A stretch of DNA of 35,645 nt from Bordetella parapertussis (GTDB lineage Bacteria > Pseudomonadota > Gammaproteobacteria > Burkholderiales > Thiobacillaceae): positions 1 to 35,645 of the forward strand of contig CAMDCO010000021.1 of NCBI GenBank assembly GCA_945890495.1. The letters are read 5' to 3'. The notes beneath the pieces were generated by a model. It saw only the letters and a list, made by a program, of their open reading frames with translations. It searched no databases and was not told the DNA's origin. Positions 6,464 through 14,241 of this stretch are shown here, one piece after another (the first letter of the stretch is position 1; every line of letters begins with the position of its first letter). The position numbers and the translations under genes are program-made.

Positions 6464-6501
6464 GTAACGCCGGCCATCCCTAGAACAGGGGTATACGGGC
6501 A

Positions 6502-6530
6502 TGCAGGAGGGGTAATCCTTGCGGTAGAAT
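6502..6530 (+). promoter_or_regulatory. Possible sigma-70 promoter for the rpe-gph-trpE genes
   Basis: TAGAAT at 6525-6530 is a good -10 hexamer. The -35 candidate TGCAGG (6502-6507) is poor at 17-base spacing. It lies just upstream of the rpe ribosome site (GGAG at 6548-6551). No attenuator or trp leader peptide was seen before trpE, which sits only six bases after gph. Confidence 0.35.
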
Positions 6531-6557
6531 GGCTGACCTGTTTAAACGGAGCCTTCC

Positions 6558-7241
6558 ATGGACTTTCAAATTGCCCCTTCCATTCTTTCCGCCAACTTTG
6601 CTCGTCTGGGCGAAGAGGTCGACAATGTCCTCGCTGCGGGCGCTGACATTGTTCACTTTGATGTGATGGACAACCACTATGTGCCCAACCTGACCATTGG
6701 CCCGCTGGTCTGCGAGGCGCTGCGCAAGCATGGTGTGACCGCGCCGATTGATGTGCATCTGATGGTCAAGCCGGTCGATCGCATCATTCCGGATTTCGCC
6801 AAGGCGGGCGCGACCTACATCACCTTCCATCCCGAGGCCTCCGAGCATGTGGATCGCACCATTGGCCTGATCAAGGAAAACGGTTGCAAGGCCGGCCTGG
6901 TGTTCAACCCCGCCACGCCGCTGGACATCCTGGAATACATGCTGCCCAAGCTCGACATGGTGTTGCTGATGTCGGTGAACCCCGGCTTTGGCGGCCAGAA
7001 GTTCATTCCTTATGTGTTGGACAAGGCTCGCAAAGTGCGTGCCATGATCGACGCGGGCGGTTACAGCTGCCGTCTGGAGATTGATGGCGGCGTGGGCCCA
7101 GCCAACATTGCTGAAGTGGCCCGTGCCGGTGTCGATACCTTCGTCGCCGGTTCCGCTATCTTCGGTGCCAAGAAGGACACCGATGCGCATCACTATGACA
7201 GCATCGTGGCCGCTATGCGTGCCGAGTTGGCCAAGGTCTGA
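6558..7241 (+). CDS. rpe: Ribulose-phosphate 3-epimerase
   Basis: This encodes 227 residues, full length for the family. The enzyme interconverts D-ribulose 5-phosphate and D-xylulose 5-phosphate in the pentose phosphate and Calvin pathways. The TIM-barrel motifs are all in place: [14 protein letters not shown] at the start, [16 protein letters not shown] with the catalytic Asp and metal-binding His, [19 protein letters not shown] and the phosphate-binding EIDGGV. The ATG at 6558 has GGAG six bases upstream. Its stop overlaps the ATG of gph by one base (TGATG), implying translational coupling. Confidence 0.97.
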   Translation: MDFQIAPSILSANFARLGEEVDNVLAAGADIVHFDVMDNHYVPNLTIGPLVCEALRKHGVTAPIDVHLMVKPVDRIIPDFAKAGATYITFHPEASEHVDRTIGLIKENGCKAGLVFNPATPLDILEYMLPKLDMVLLMSVNPGFGGQKFIPYVLDKARKVRAMIDAGGYSCRLEIDGGVGPANIAEVARAGVDTFVAGSAIFGAKKDTDAHHYDSIVAAMRAELAKV

Positions 7242-7921
7242 TGAATTTTCCGCTGCCTCTTCGGGCCGTCATGATCGATCTTGACGGCACGCTGCTCGAC
7301 ACCGCGCCGGATCTGGCCGATGCCGCCGAGGCCATGCTCAAGGAGCTGGGTCTGCCGGTGCTGGGGCTGGACGAGATCAAGGGCTACATCGGCAACGGCG
7401 TGTCGCGCTTGGTTAAGCGCTGCCTGACCCGCGACCTCCACGCCGAGCCCGCGCCCGAGCTGAATGCGCGGGCGCTGGCGATCTACCAGAAGCATTACGG
7501 TGCGCATGTGTCGCGCAAGAGCCAGCCCTTTCCGGGCGTGGTCGAGGGCTTGCAAAGGCTGCAACACATGGGCCTCAAGCTGGCCTGCGTGACCAACAAG
7601 GCTGAGCAGTTCACCCTGCCGCTGCTGCGCGACACCGGGTTGCTGTCGTATTTCGACATCGTGGTGTCCGGCGATTCGCTGCCCAAGAAAAAGCCCGATC
7701 CGTTGCCCTTGCTCCATGCGGCACAGGCGTTCGGTGTTGAACCCGCCGAGATGTTGCTGATTGGCGATTCGCTCAACGATACTCAAGCGGCGCGCGCTGC
7801 GGGTTGCCCGGTGTTCTGCGTGCCGTACGGCTATAACCGGGGCCGACCGGTGGAAGAACTGGATCTGGATGCCGTGGTGCCTAGCCTGTTGGTAGCCGCT
7901 GAGAAGGTGGTTAAAAAGTAA
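7241..7921 (+). CDS. gph: Phosphoglycolate phosphatase
   Basis: This encodes 226 residues of the HAD superfamily. Motif I DLDGTLLDT (nucleophile Asp about residue 12) is followed by the cap domain, VTNK (motif II), the Lys in PKKKPDP (motif III) and GDSLNDTQAARAAG (motif IV). It removes 2-phosphoglycolate formed by DNA repair and by oxygenase activity of Rubisco where present. The rpe-gph-trpE order is common in non-enteric gammaproteobacteria. The gene overlaps rpe by one base and is six bases from trpE, so all three are likely one transcript. Confidence 0.93.
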   Translation: MNFPLPLRAVMIDLDGTLLDTAPDLADAAEAMLKELGLPVLGLDEIKGYIGNGVSRLVKRCLTRDLHAEPAPELNARALAIYQKHYGAHVSRKSQPFPGVVEGLQRLQHMGLKLACVTNKAEQFTLPLLRDTGLLSYFDIVVSGDSLPKKKPDPLPLLHAAQAFGVEPAEMLLIGDSLNDTQAARAAGCPVFCVPYGYNRGRPVEELDLDAVVPSLLVAAEKVVKK

Positions 7922-7927
7922 GCGCCG

Positions 7928-9427
7928 GTGTTCAACGAAGAAAAATTCAACCAATTGGCCCGCGAGGGCTACAACCGTATCCCGGTGGTGCGGCGCTTGC
8001 CGGCGGACCTCGATACGCCGCTGTCGCTGTATCTGAAGCTGGCTAACCAGCCGTATTCCTACCTGCTCGAATCGGTGGTGGGGGGTGAGCGCTTTGGTCG
8101 CTACTCCTTCATCGGCCTGCCGGCGCGTACGGTGTTGCGGGTGCACGGCCATTTTGTCAGCGTCGAGACCGACGGTGTGGCGGTGGAACAGACCGATGCG
8201 GCTGATCCGCTTGCCTTTATTGAAGCCTATATGGCCCGCTTCAAGGCGGCGTCCGTGCCTGGCCTGCCGCGTTTTCCGGGCGGCTTGTCGGGCTATTTCG
8301 GCTACGACACGGTGCGCTACATCGAGAAGAAGCTGGCGCAGACGAGTAAGCCCGATGCCATTGGTACGCCCGATATCCTGTTGTTGCTGTCGGATGAACT
8401 CGCGGTGATTGATACCCTGTCGGGCCAGTTGAGCCTGATCGTCTATGCCGATCCGATGGAGCCGGATGCCTGGCTGAATGCGCAGGCGCGACTCAACGCG
8501 CTGGCCGCGCAACTGAACAAACCGGCCCGTGCCCCCGCGCCGGTGCGGTGCGAGGCGGTGGATGCCGTGTCCGAGTTTGGTGAGGCAGGTTTCAAGGCGG
8601 CGGTGGATCGCGCCAAACAGTACATCCTGGACGGCGACATCATGCAGGTGGTGCTTTCGCAGCGTATGAGCCGACCGTTTCATGGCCATCCGCTGTCCTT
8701 GTACCGCTCTTTACGCAGCCTCAACCCCTCGCCCTATATGTTCTATTACGACATGGGCGGTTTTCAGATCGTCGGCTCCAGCCCGGAAATTCTGGTGCGC
8801 TTGGAGGAAGCAGAAGGCGGGGGTAAGCGCGTCACCGTGCGCCCCATTGCTGGCACGCGTCCGCGGGGCGCCAGCCATGAAGAAGATATTCGTCTGGAAC
8901 AGGAACTCTTGGCCGACCCGAAGGAACGCGCCGAGCATGTGCAGTTGATGGACCTGGGCCGCAACGACACCGGCCGCGTGGCCGAGGTGGGTTCCGTGCG
9001 CGTCACCGAAAACATGATGGTGGAGCGCTATTCGCATGTCATGCACATCGTCTCCAATGTCGAAGGCAAGCTCAAATCCGGCCTGAACGCCATGGCCGTG
9101 TTACGCGCCACCTTCCCGGCCGGCACCGTCTCCGGTGCGCCCAAGATTCGGGCGATGGAGATCATCGACCAATTGGAACCCACGAAGCGCGGCATCTACG
9201 CCGGTGCGGTCGGTTACCTGGGTTTCAATGGCGACATGGATGTGGCCATCGCCATCCGCACCGCCGTGATCAAAGACAACACCCTGTTCGTCCAAGCCGG
9301 TGCGGGCATCGTTGCCGACTCCATCCCCGAAAGCGAATGGCAGGAAACCCGCAACAAGGCCCGCGCCGTGGTGCGTGCGGCGGAATTGGCGCTGGCAGGG
9401 GAGAATGGGGATGAGGAGGGCGCATGA
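7928..9427 (+). CDS. trpE: Anthranilate synthase component I
   Basis: This encodes 499 residues starting with GTG at 7928. It makes anthranilate from chorismate with ammonia supplied by TrpG, the first step of tryptophan synthesis. The N-terminal [19 protein letters not shown] carries the LLES tryptophan feedback site. The catalytic half has the typical [30 protein letters not shown] and [10 protein letters not shown] blocks. A toxin-antitoxin pair separates it from trpG. At its end, ATGA (9424-9427) opens a 20-codon reading frame of unclear meaning. Confidence 0.97.
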   Translation: MFNEEKFNQLAREGYNRIPVVRRLPADLDTPLSLYLKLANQPYSYLLESVVGGERFGRYSFIGLPARTVLRVHGHFVSVETDGVAVEQTDAADPLAFIEAYMARFKAASVPGLPRFPGGLSGYFGYDTVRYIEKKLAQTSKPDAIGTPDILLLLSDELAVIDTLSGQLSLIVYADPMEPDAWLNAQARLNALAAQLNKPARAPAPVRCEAVDAVSEFGEAGFKAAVDRAKQYILDGDIMQVVLSQRMSRPFHGHPLSLYRSLRSLNPSPYMFYYDMGGFQIVGSSPEILVRLEEAEGGGKRVTVRPIAGTRPRGASHEEDIRLEQELLADPKERAEHVQLMDLGRNDTGRVAEVGSVRVTENMMVERYSHVMHIVSNVEGKLKSGLNAMAVLRATFPAGTVSGAPKIRAMEIIDQLEPTKRGIYAGAVGYLGFNGDMDVAIAIRTAVIKDNTLFVQAGAGIVADSIPESEWQETRNKARAVVRAAELALAGENGDEEGA

Positions 9428-9457
9428 GTGCCATCGATCGCACTATAAAAAGCATGA

Positions 9458-9487
9458 TTGACGGTACTGTTGTGTGTATGGCTTAAT
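9458..9487 (+). promoter_or_regulatory. Possible promoter of the toxin-antitoxin pair
   Basis: TTGACG (9458-9463) and CTTAAT (9482-9487) are separated by 18 bases and lie 31 bases upstream of the antitoxin start. The 91-base trpE-antitoxin gap is visibly more AT-rich than the flanking trp genes. An own promoter is expected for such modules, and it would also drive trpG and trpD. The match is moderate. Confidence 0.35.
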
Positions 9488-9518
9488 GCCTTGCGCTTAT
9501 ATTTAGTGAGGCCGCGAG

Positions 9519-9776
9519 ATGCTTGCAATCAGTGCAAATGAGATCAAGACCCGGGGCGTGGCAGCGATTGAAGCCCTGTTGGAACAACAGCCAGAAGCGG
9601 TGATTTCTGTGCGTGGCAAGGCGCGTTTTGTGGTGATGGACTTGGCGCATTACCACTATCTGCGCGAGTGTGAGCTGGAGGCCGCATTGGCGGAGACGCG
9701 AGCTGATCTGGCCGCCGGTCGTGTGCTAAGTGAATCCGCCGAGGCCCATTTGGCCAGGATTGCAAGCCAGGCATGA
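9519..9776 (+). CDS. Type II antitoxin, Phd/YefM family
   Basis: This encodes 85 residues. The N-terminus MLAISANEIKTRGVAAIEALL with VISVRGKARFVVMDLAHYHYL is the typical Phd/YefM DNA-binding fold, which represses its own operon and binds the toxin through a C-terminal tail (here the helical LEAALAETRADLAAG part). It ends two bases before the toxin start. The pair sits between trpE and trpG, an unusual place. The identification rests on motif style and on the coupled toxin gene. Confidence 0.85.
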   Translation: MLAISANEIKTRGVAAIEALLEQQPEAVISVRGKARFVVMDLAHYHYLRECELEAALAETRADLAAGRVLSESAEAHLARIASQA

Positions 9777-9777
9777 G

Positions 9778-10056
9778 ATGAGTTATGTGCTGGTTTTTAC
9801 CGATGCCTATAATCGCCGCGCAGCACGCTGGCTGAAAAAGCATCCGGAATTACGCCAGCACTATCTGAAAACATTGCAATTGCTGGTGGCCACCCCATTC
9901 CACCCCTCGCTGCGCTTGCATGCCTTAAGCGGAAAATTGCAGGGGCTGCATGCGGTATCGATCAATCTTTCCTGCCGCATTACACTGGAACTCTTGGTCG
10001 AAGGCGACCGGATTATTCCGGTCAATGTGGGCGATCATGATGCGGTGTATGGATAA
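9778..10056 (+). CDS. Type II toxin, RelE/YafQ-like mRNA interferase
   Basis: This encodes 92 residues from the ATG at 9778, one base after the antitoxin stop. A longer in-frame start at 9730 inside the antitoxin gene is unlikely. The sequence has RelE-superfamily traits: LKKHPELRQHYLKTLQLL (amphipathic helix), then PFHPSLRLHALSGKLQGLHAVSI and CRITLELLVEGDRIIPVNVGDHD. Proteins of this family cut mRNA at the ribosome. The conserved basic residues and the terminal G-x-H-D motif are present, so it may be active. Confidence 0.85.
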   Translation: MSYVLVFTDAYNRRAARWLKKHPELRQHYLKTLQLLVATPFHPSLRLHALSGKLQGLHAVSINLSCRITLELLVEGDRIIPVNVGDHDAVYG

Positions 10057-10080
10057 ACGAAAACAGTCAGGATGTTTTGC

Positions 10081-10653
10081 ATGAAATTGCTGATGCTGGA
10101 TAACTACGACAGCTTCACCTACAACCTGGTGCAGTATTTCGGCGAACTGGGTTGCGAGGTGGAGGTCGTGCGTAACGACGAGGTGACGGTGGATGAGGTG
10201 ATCGCCCGCGCGCCGGATCGCGTCGTGATCTCGCCGGGGCCGTGTACGCCCAACGAGGCGGGTATCTCGGTGCCCTTGATCCTTGCGCTGGCTGGGAAGA
10301 CGCCGCTCTTGGGCGTGTGCCTGGGGCACCAGAGTATCGGTCAGGCCTTTGGCGGGCGCATCGTCCATGCCAAACAACTGATGCACGGCAAGACCTCGCC
10401 GATTCATCATCGCGATATGGGCGTGTTCCGTGGCCTGACCAATCCGTTTACGGCGACGCGCTACCACTCGCTGGTGATTGAGAAGGAAACCCTGCCGGAT
10501 TGTCTGGAGATCACCGCTTGGACGGCTGACGGCGAGATCATGGGCGTACGCCACAAGACCCTGGCGGTGGAGGGGGTGCAGTTTCACCCCGAGTCCATCC
10601 TGACGGAGCACGGCCACGATCTGCTGCGTAACTTCCTGGAGCAAACGAGATAA
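10081..10653 (+). CDS. trpG: Anthranilate synthase component II (glutamine amidotransferase)
   Basis: This encodes 190 residues from the ATG at 10081. That start has AGGA (10069-10072) eight bases upstream, whereas the in-frame ATG at 10072 overlaps this site. It is a class I glutaminase. It has [17 protein letters not shown] at the N-terminus, the catalytic Cys near residue 80 (GVCLGHQ), and His-Glu in VQFHPESI. It feeds ammonia to TrpE and may also serve PabB. It lies three bases before trpD and 24 bases after the toxin gene, so expression could now depend partly on the toxin-antitoxin promoter. Confidence 0.95.
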   Translation: MKLLMLDNYDSFTYNLVQYFGELGCEVEVVRNDEVTVDEVIARAPDRVVISPGPCTPNEAGISVPLILALAGKTPLLGVCLGHQSIGQAFGGRIVHAKQLMHGKTSPIHHRDMGVFRGLTNPFTATRYHSLVIEKETLPDCLEITAWTADGEIMGVRHKTLAVEGVQFHPESILTEHGHDLLRNFLEQTR

Positions 10654-10655
10654 CC

Positions 10656-11678
10656 ATGAACTTCCCCGCCTTATTGTCCAAACTGATTGCGCGCACCGAT
10701 TTGTCGCGCGAGGAGATGCTCGACCTGATGCGGGCCATCATGACGGGCGAACTAAGCCCGGCGCAGATTGCCGGTGCGGTGGTGGCCTTGCGCTGCAAGG
10801 GTGAGACGGTGACCGAACTGGCGGCGGCGGCGACGGTGATGCGCGAGCTGTCCACCCGGGTGCCGTTGATGGGCGTGGAAAATCTGGTCGACACCTGTGG
10901 CACCGGCGGCGACGGCGCGCACACCTTTAATGTCTCCACGGCAGCGGCCTTTGTCGCAGCGGCGGCCGGTGCCAAAGTGGCCAAGCACGGCGGCCGCTCG
11001 GTGTCGTCCAAATCGGGTAGCGCCGATGTGCTCGAGGCCTTGGGTGTTAATGTCAACTTGCCGCCTGAGGCCGTGGCGCAGGCGGTGCGCGAGATCGGCG
11101 TCGGCTTCATGTTCGCGCCCAACCACCACAGTGCGATGAAACACGCCGCACCGGTGCGCCGCGAGCTGGGCGTGCGCACCTTTTTTAACCTGTTGGGGCC
11201 GATGACTAACCCGGCCGGTGCGCCCAATCAGGTGCTGGGCGTGTTCGACCGCGCCTATACGCGGCTGCTGGCCGAGGTGCTGCGTGAGCTGGGTAGTCGC
11301 CATGTGCTGGTGGTCCACGCTGACGACGGCCTCGACGAGATCAGCCTGGGTTCGAGCACTTTTGTCGCGGAGCTGAAAAACGGTCAAATCAGCGAATACA
11401 CGATAAATCCGGAAGATTTTGGCTTTGCGCGTTGTGCCTCCGAAAAGTTGGCGGTGGGCAGTGTCGAGGAGTCGAAGATCATGCTGCTGGCGGCGCTCGA
11501 CAACCAGCCCGGCCCGGCGCGCGACATCGTCGCCCTCAATGCTGGTGCGGCGCTCTATGTCAGCGGGGCGGCAGCAAGCCTGGCCGAGGGTGTGCTGGCG
11601 GCGCAATCTGCCCTCGCCAGCGGCGCGGCGCGCACCAAGCTGGATGCACTGTTCATCTTGCACGGCCCTCGCTCATGA
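10656..11678 (+). CDS. trpD: Anthranilate phosphoribosyltransferase
   Basis: This encodes 340 residues, full length. It transfers the phosphoribosyl group of PRPP to anthranilate. [17 protein letters not shown] carries the PRPP-binding GTGGD motif, followed by [39 protein letters not shown] and HADDGLDE, all diagnostic. The start is two bases after trpG. Its stop overlaps the ATG of the next gene (ATGA). In relatives trpC usually follows, but it is absent here and the gas vesicle region begins instead. Confidence 0.96.
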   Translation: MNFPALLSKLIARTDLSREEMLDLMRAIMTGELSPAQIAGAVVALRCKGETVTELAAAATVMRELSTRVPLMGVENLVDTCGTGGDGAHTFNVSTAAAFVAAAAGAKVAKHGGRSVSSKSGSADVLEALGVNVNLPPEAVAQAVREIGVGFMFAPNHHSAMKHAAPVRRELGVRTFFNLLGPMTNPAGAPNQVLGVFDRAYTRLLAEVLRELGSRHVLVVHADDGLDEISLGSSTFVAELKNGQISEYTINPEDFGFARCASEKLAVGSVEESKIMLLAALDNQPGPARDIVALNAGAALYVSGAAASLAEGVLAAQSALASGAARTKLDALFILHGPRS

Positions 11679-12262
11679 CTGCTTTGTCGCGCCGGTTGTT
11701 GTACTTCCCGATCATCCATAGCCTTGAGGATCTGGGTGTGGCGGGGGCAAAGGCGTTGTCAGCGCGGTCAGAGGCGCAGGCCATGAATCAGAAACAAATC
11801 ATCGATGACTTTTGGGGCAAGGTGGAGGAGGCCGTTGCCGGCCTTGATCTCAACTTTACGCAAGTACGGCTCTATCAGGATGGCTTGCCTGTATGCGGAC
11901 ATGAGTCCGAGATTGTCATGCAACTGGTGGCGACGGGTAGCCGCAACCATCGTCTTCTCCATGCGCTCATGCGTAGGGGGGGCGCGCTGACGGGAACCGA
12001 ATCGGGCGAGTTGTTGGTCGAGGAGTATGAGTTGTTGAAACAGACGCTCTTGCCCGGCACGGAGACCGAGCCATGCCAACAATTGGCAGACGCCCTCCTG
12101 CGCCGCCGCGACGCCTATATGGTGGAGCGCATTCACGAAACGCTGCTCCCCGGGGAAACGGGCATTCTCTTCATCGGTTTAATGCACGACCTCGCGCATC
12201 GTCTGACACAGAGGGATATTGAGGTGTCCTTCCCTATTGGAAGGCCTACAATCCGGGCGTGA
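11675..12262 (+). CDS. Uncharacterised protein coupled to trpD
   Basis: This encodes 195 residues from the ATG at 11675, whose ATGA overlaps the trpD stop. The first part ([16 protein letters not shown]) is hydrophobic without being a convincing signal peptide. A central region has [25 protein letters not shown], and the C-terminal part ([23 protein letters not shown]) looks like a compact alpha/beta fold. I do not recognise the family. It lies between trpD and the gas vesicle activator, 61 bases upstream of the latter, so it may belong to either unit. Strong coding bias and coupling make it a real gene. Confidence 0.75.
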   Translation: MTALSRRLLYFPIIHSLEDLGVAGAKALSARSEAQAMNQKQIIDDFWGKVEEAVAGLDLNFTQVRLYQDGLPVCGHESEIVMQLVATGSRNHRLLHALMRRGGALTGTESGELLVEEYELLKQTLLPGTETEPCQQLADALLRRRDAYMVERIHETLLPGETGILFIGLMHDLAHRLTQRDIEVSFPIGRPTIRA

Positions 12263-12323
12263 GCCTGTCGATGGGCGCAGCGCAGTTTTTCTGGGGGTTT
12301 GTTTGATGAACGCGGGGAGTTGA

Positions 12324-13727
12324 GTGGATAACGAGCGCGGTATTGTTCTTCTGGTGGATGACGACCCCTCAATCTGCCGCATGTTGTCCGTGCTGTTGGA
12401 GCGCGAAGGCCTTGAGGTCGCTCAGGCTCATGACGGTCACGCGACGATCGATGCGCTCAATGGCCAAGAGCCGGATTTGTTGTTGCTGGATATCAATATA
12501 CCGGCGCCCGATGGCATGGAGGTCTTGCGTTGGGCGCGGAAACGCTATCCTCGCTTGCCCGTGGTGGTGATCACCGCCTACGCCGGGGTGGGCGGTGCCG
12601 TCGAGGCGATCAAGGCGGGCGCCTATGATTACCTGCCCAAGCCATTCAACAACAGTGAGGTATTGCGTGTCGTGAAGCGCGCCTTGGGGGAGCGTGAGCG
12701 GATTGTCCGCGTCGATCAGCTTCCCCGGGTGGCGCAAAGCGGCGAGCGATTGTTCCATCTGATGGGGCGGGGTCCTGGCATCACGCGCTTGGTGGGTGAT
12801 GTGATGCGCGTTGCCAGTACGGACTTCTCCGTCATTATTTATGGCGAGACGGGCTCGGGCAAGGAGTTGGTTGCGCGCGCTATCCACTCGGCAAGTTCCC
12901 GCGCCAAGGGCGCGTTCGTTGCGGTTGACTGTGGCGCCATTCCGGAGACCCTGATCGAGAACGAATTGTTTGGCCATGAACGCGGCGCCTTTACGGGGGC
13001 TCATCAGCGCCAGATCGGCAAGTTCGAGGCCGCGCAGGGTGGAACCCTGTTTCTGGATGAAGTGGCCAATCTTCCGCTTTCCGCGCAGGCCAAGCTATTG
13101 CGCGCGATACAGGAGCGCGTCATTCATCGGGTGGGCGGAAACCAGGAGGTCAAGATTGATGTGCGGATCGTGGTTGCTTGCAACGAAGACCTGAACAAGG
13201 CCGTCTCGTCGGGGGCATTCCGTCATGACCTGTTGTATCGCCTGAACGAGTTTTCCATCCGCATCCCGCCCCTGCGCGAACGGAAGGAGGATATTGAACA
13301 CCTGTCTGCGCGTTTTCTCGGCGAGGTGAGCGGGGAATTGCATAAAGAGGTCATGGGGATTGCCCAGGATGCGCTCAAGGCCCTCCAGTCATTCACCTGG
13401 CCGGGCAATGTTCGCGAACTGCGTTCTACCCTCCGCCATGCTGCGTTGATGGCGGAGGGGCAAATCACCGTCAGCCACCTTCGCATCCCTGACGCTGTGG
13501 CGCAGGGCGTCCCTGTTTTCGATGTCGAGCAGTTGCGATTCAGCCTGGATGGACCGTCCCTCAGGGAATTTGTTGGTCAGGGCAGCGATGAACTGGAACG
13601 CAAGTTGATCCTTCAAGCGCTCAAGCAGACGCACGGCAACAAGGCAGAGGTGGCGCGGTTGCTTAAAGTTGACTATAAAACGGTTATGAACAAGCTCAAG
13701 AAATTGGGCATCACTGGAAAGGACTGA
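12324..13727 (+). CDS. gvrA: Sigma-54-dependent response regulator of the gas vesicle locus (NtrC type)
   Basis: This encodes 467 residues from a GTG at 12324, with GGGGAG just upstream. Residues 7-120 are a receiver domain with the phospho-acceptor Asp near residue 56 (LLLLDINIP). Next come an AAA+ domain with Walker A GETGSGKE (about residue 174), GAFTGA (about residue 221, the sigma-54 contact loop) and GNVRELRS, and a Fis-type helix-turn-helix (NKAEVARLLKVDYKTVMNKLK). It therefore activates sigma-54 RNA polymerase. It heads the operon encoding its probable kinase, and a sigma-54 promoter lies before gvpA. In Serratia sp. ATCC 39006 a gene of this type, gvrA, controls gas vesicles. Confidence 0.92.
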   Translation: MDNERGIVLLVDDDPSICRMLSVLLEREGLEVAQAHDGHATIDALNGQEPDLLLLDINIPAPDGMEVLRWARKRYPRLPVVVITAYAGVGGAVEAIKAGAYDYLPKPFNNSEVLRVVKRALGERERIVRVDQLPRVAQSGERLFHLMGRGPGITRLVGDVMRVASTDFSVIIYGETGSGKELVARAIHSASSRAKGAFVAVDCGAIPETLIENELFGHERGAFTGAHQRQIGKFEAAQGGTLFLDEVANLPLSAQAKLLRAIQERVIHRVGGNQEVKIDVRIVVACNEDLNKAVSSGAFRHDLLYRLNEFSIRIPPLRERKEDIEHLSARFLGEVSGELHKEVMGIAQDALKALQSFTWPGNVRELRSTLRHAALMAEGQITVSHLRIPDAVAQGVPVFDVEQLRFSLDGPSLREFVGQGSDELERKLILQALKQTHGNKAEVARLLKVDYKTVMNKLKKLGITGKD

Positions 13728-13731
13728 TGCG

Positions 13732-14241
13732 ATGGATAGCCAAAAAAAGCGTGATGCGGCGGGTGGCGTGGAAGGCATGTTGCGCGGCTTGGGCGATTTG
13801 CTTGAGAAGCTGGGTACGCTTGCTGAAAAAGGCGAGCAGTTGAAGCGTAGCGGGGAGTTCGACATCAAGGGGGATGCAGCCAAGGATCTGAAGGGGTTTT
13901 ATGGCTTCTCGGTCAAGATGGGCCTGGGTAATAATGAGCCGACCGTCGAGCCGTTTGGCAATATCAAGCGCGATGCCCAGACCGGCGAGGCCGTGGTGCG
14001 CGAGACGGCGGAGCCCATGGTGGATGTGTTCGAGGAAGAGGACCACATTCGCGTGGTGGTCGAGATTCCCGGGGTGGGCAACGAGGATGTCAAACTCGAT
14101 CTGGCCGGCGATCTCCTGAGCATTCACGCCGAGCGCGGCACCAAGAAATATTACAAGGAGGTGTTGCTGCCACGCGCCTGTGAGGCGAGCAAGATGGACT
14201 TTAACTGCCGCAACGGCATTCTGGAGATCAAGTGTCGCTGA
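13732..14241 (+). CDS. gvpH: Gas vesicle protein GvpH, Hsp20/alpha-crystallin-like
   Basis: This encodes 169 residues. The N-terminal half is helical and charged (EGMLRGLGDLLEKLGTLAEK), then comes a Gly-rich stretch. The C-terminal half is an alpha-crystallin-like domain: MVDVFEEEDHIRVVVEIPG, DVKLDLAGDLLSIHAER and YYKEVLLP, ending NGILEIKC. Such proteins hold unfolded clients. The strong N-terminal extension and its position right after the regulator fit GvpH rather than a general heat-shock Hsp20. The last ten bases overlap the next gene, indicating tight coupling with the CDC48-like ATPase. Confidence 0.88.
   Translation: MDSQKKRDAAGGVEGMLRGLGDLLEKLGTLAEKGEQLKRSGEFDIKGDAAKDLKGFYGFSVKMGLGNNEPTVEPFGNIKRDAQTGEAVVRETAEPMVDVFEEEDHIRVVVEIPGVGNEDVKLDLAGDLLSIHAERGTKKYYKEVLLPRACEASKMDFNCRNGILEIKCR

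Noticed and set aside
7193-8689. Long antisense open frame over gph and trpE
   Set aside because: It is a mirror of GC-rich codon bias in two certain genes, gives a His/Arg/Gln-rich product without motifs, and overlaps them fully. Similar antisense frames over trpD, the CDC48-like gene and gvpC were dropped for the same reason.
9424-9486. Twenty-codon frame starting at the trpE stop (ATGA)
   Set aside because: It has coupling to trpE but no ribosome site of note, no recognisable leader-peptide Trp codons and no attenuator. It may be residue of the toxin-antitoxin insertion.
12228-12244. CCTTCC-CTATT-GGAAGG palindrome as an activator site or terminator for the gvrA operon
   Set aside because: It lies inside the end of the preceding coding region, its half-sites are inverted relative to the gvpA palindromes, and no T tract follows.
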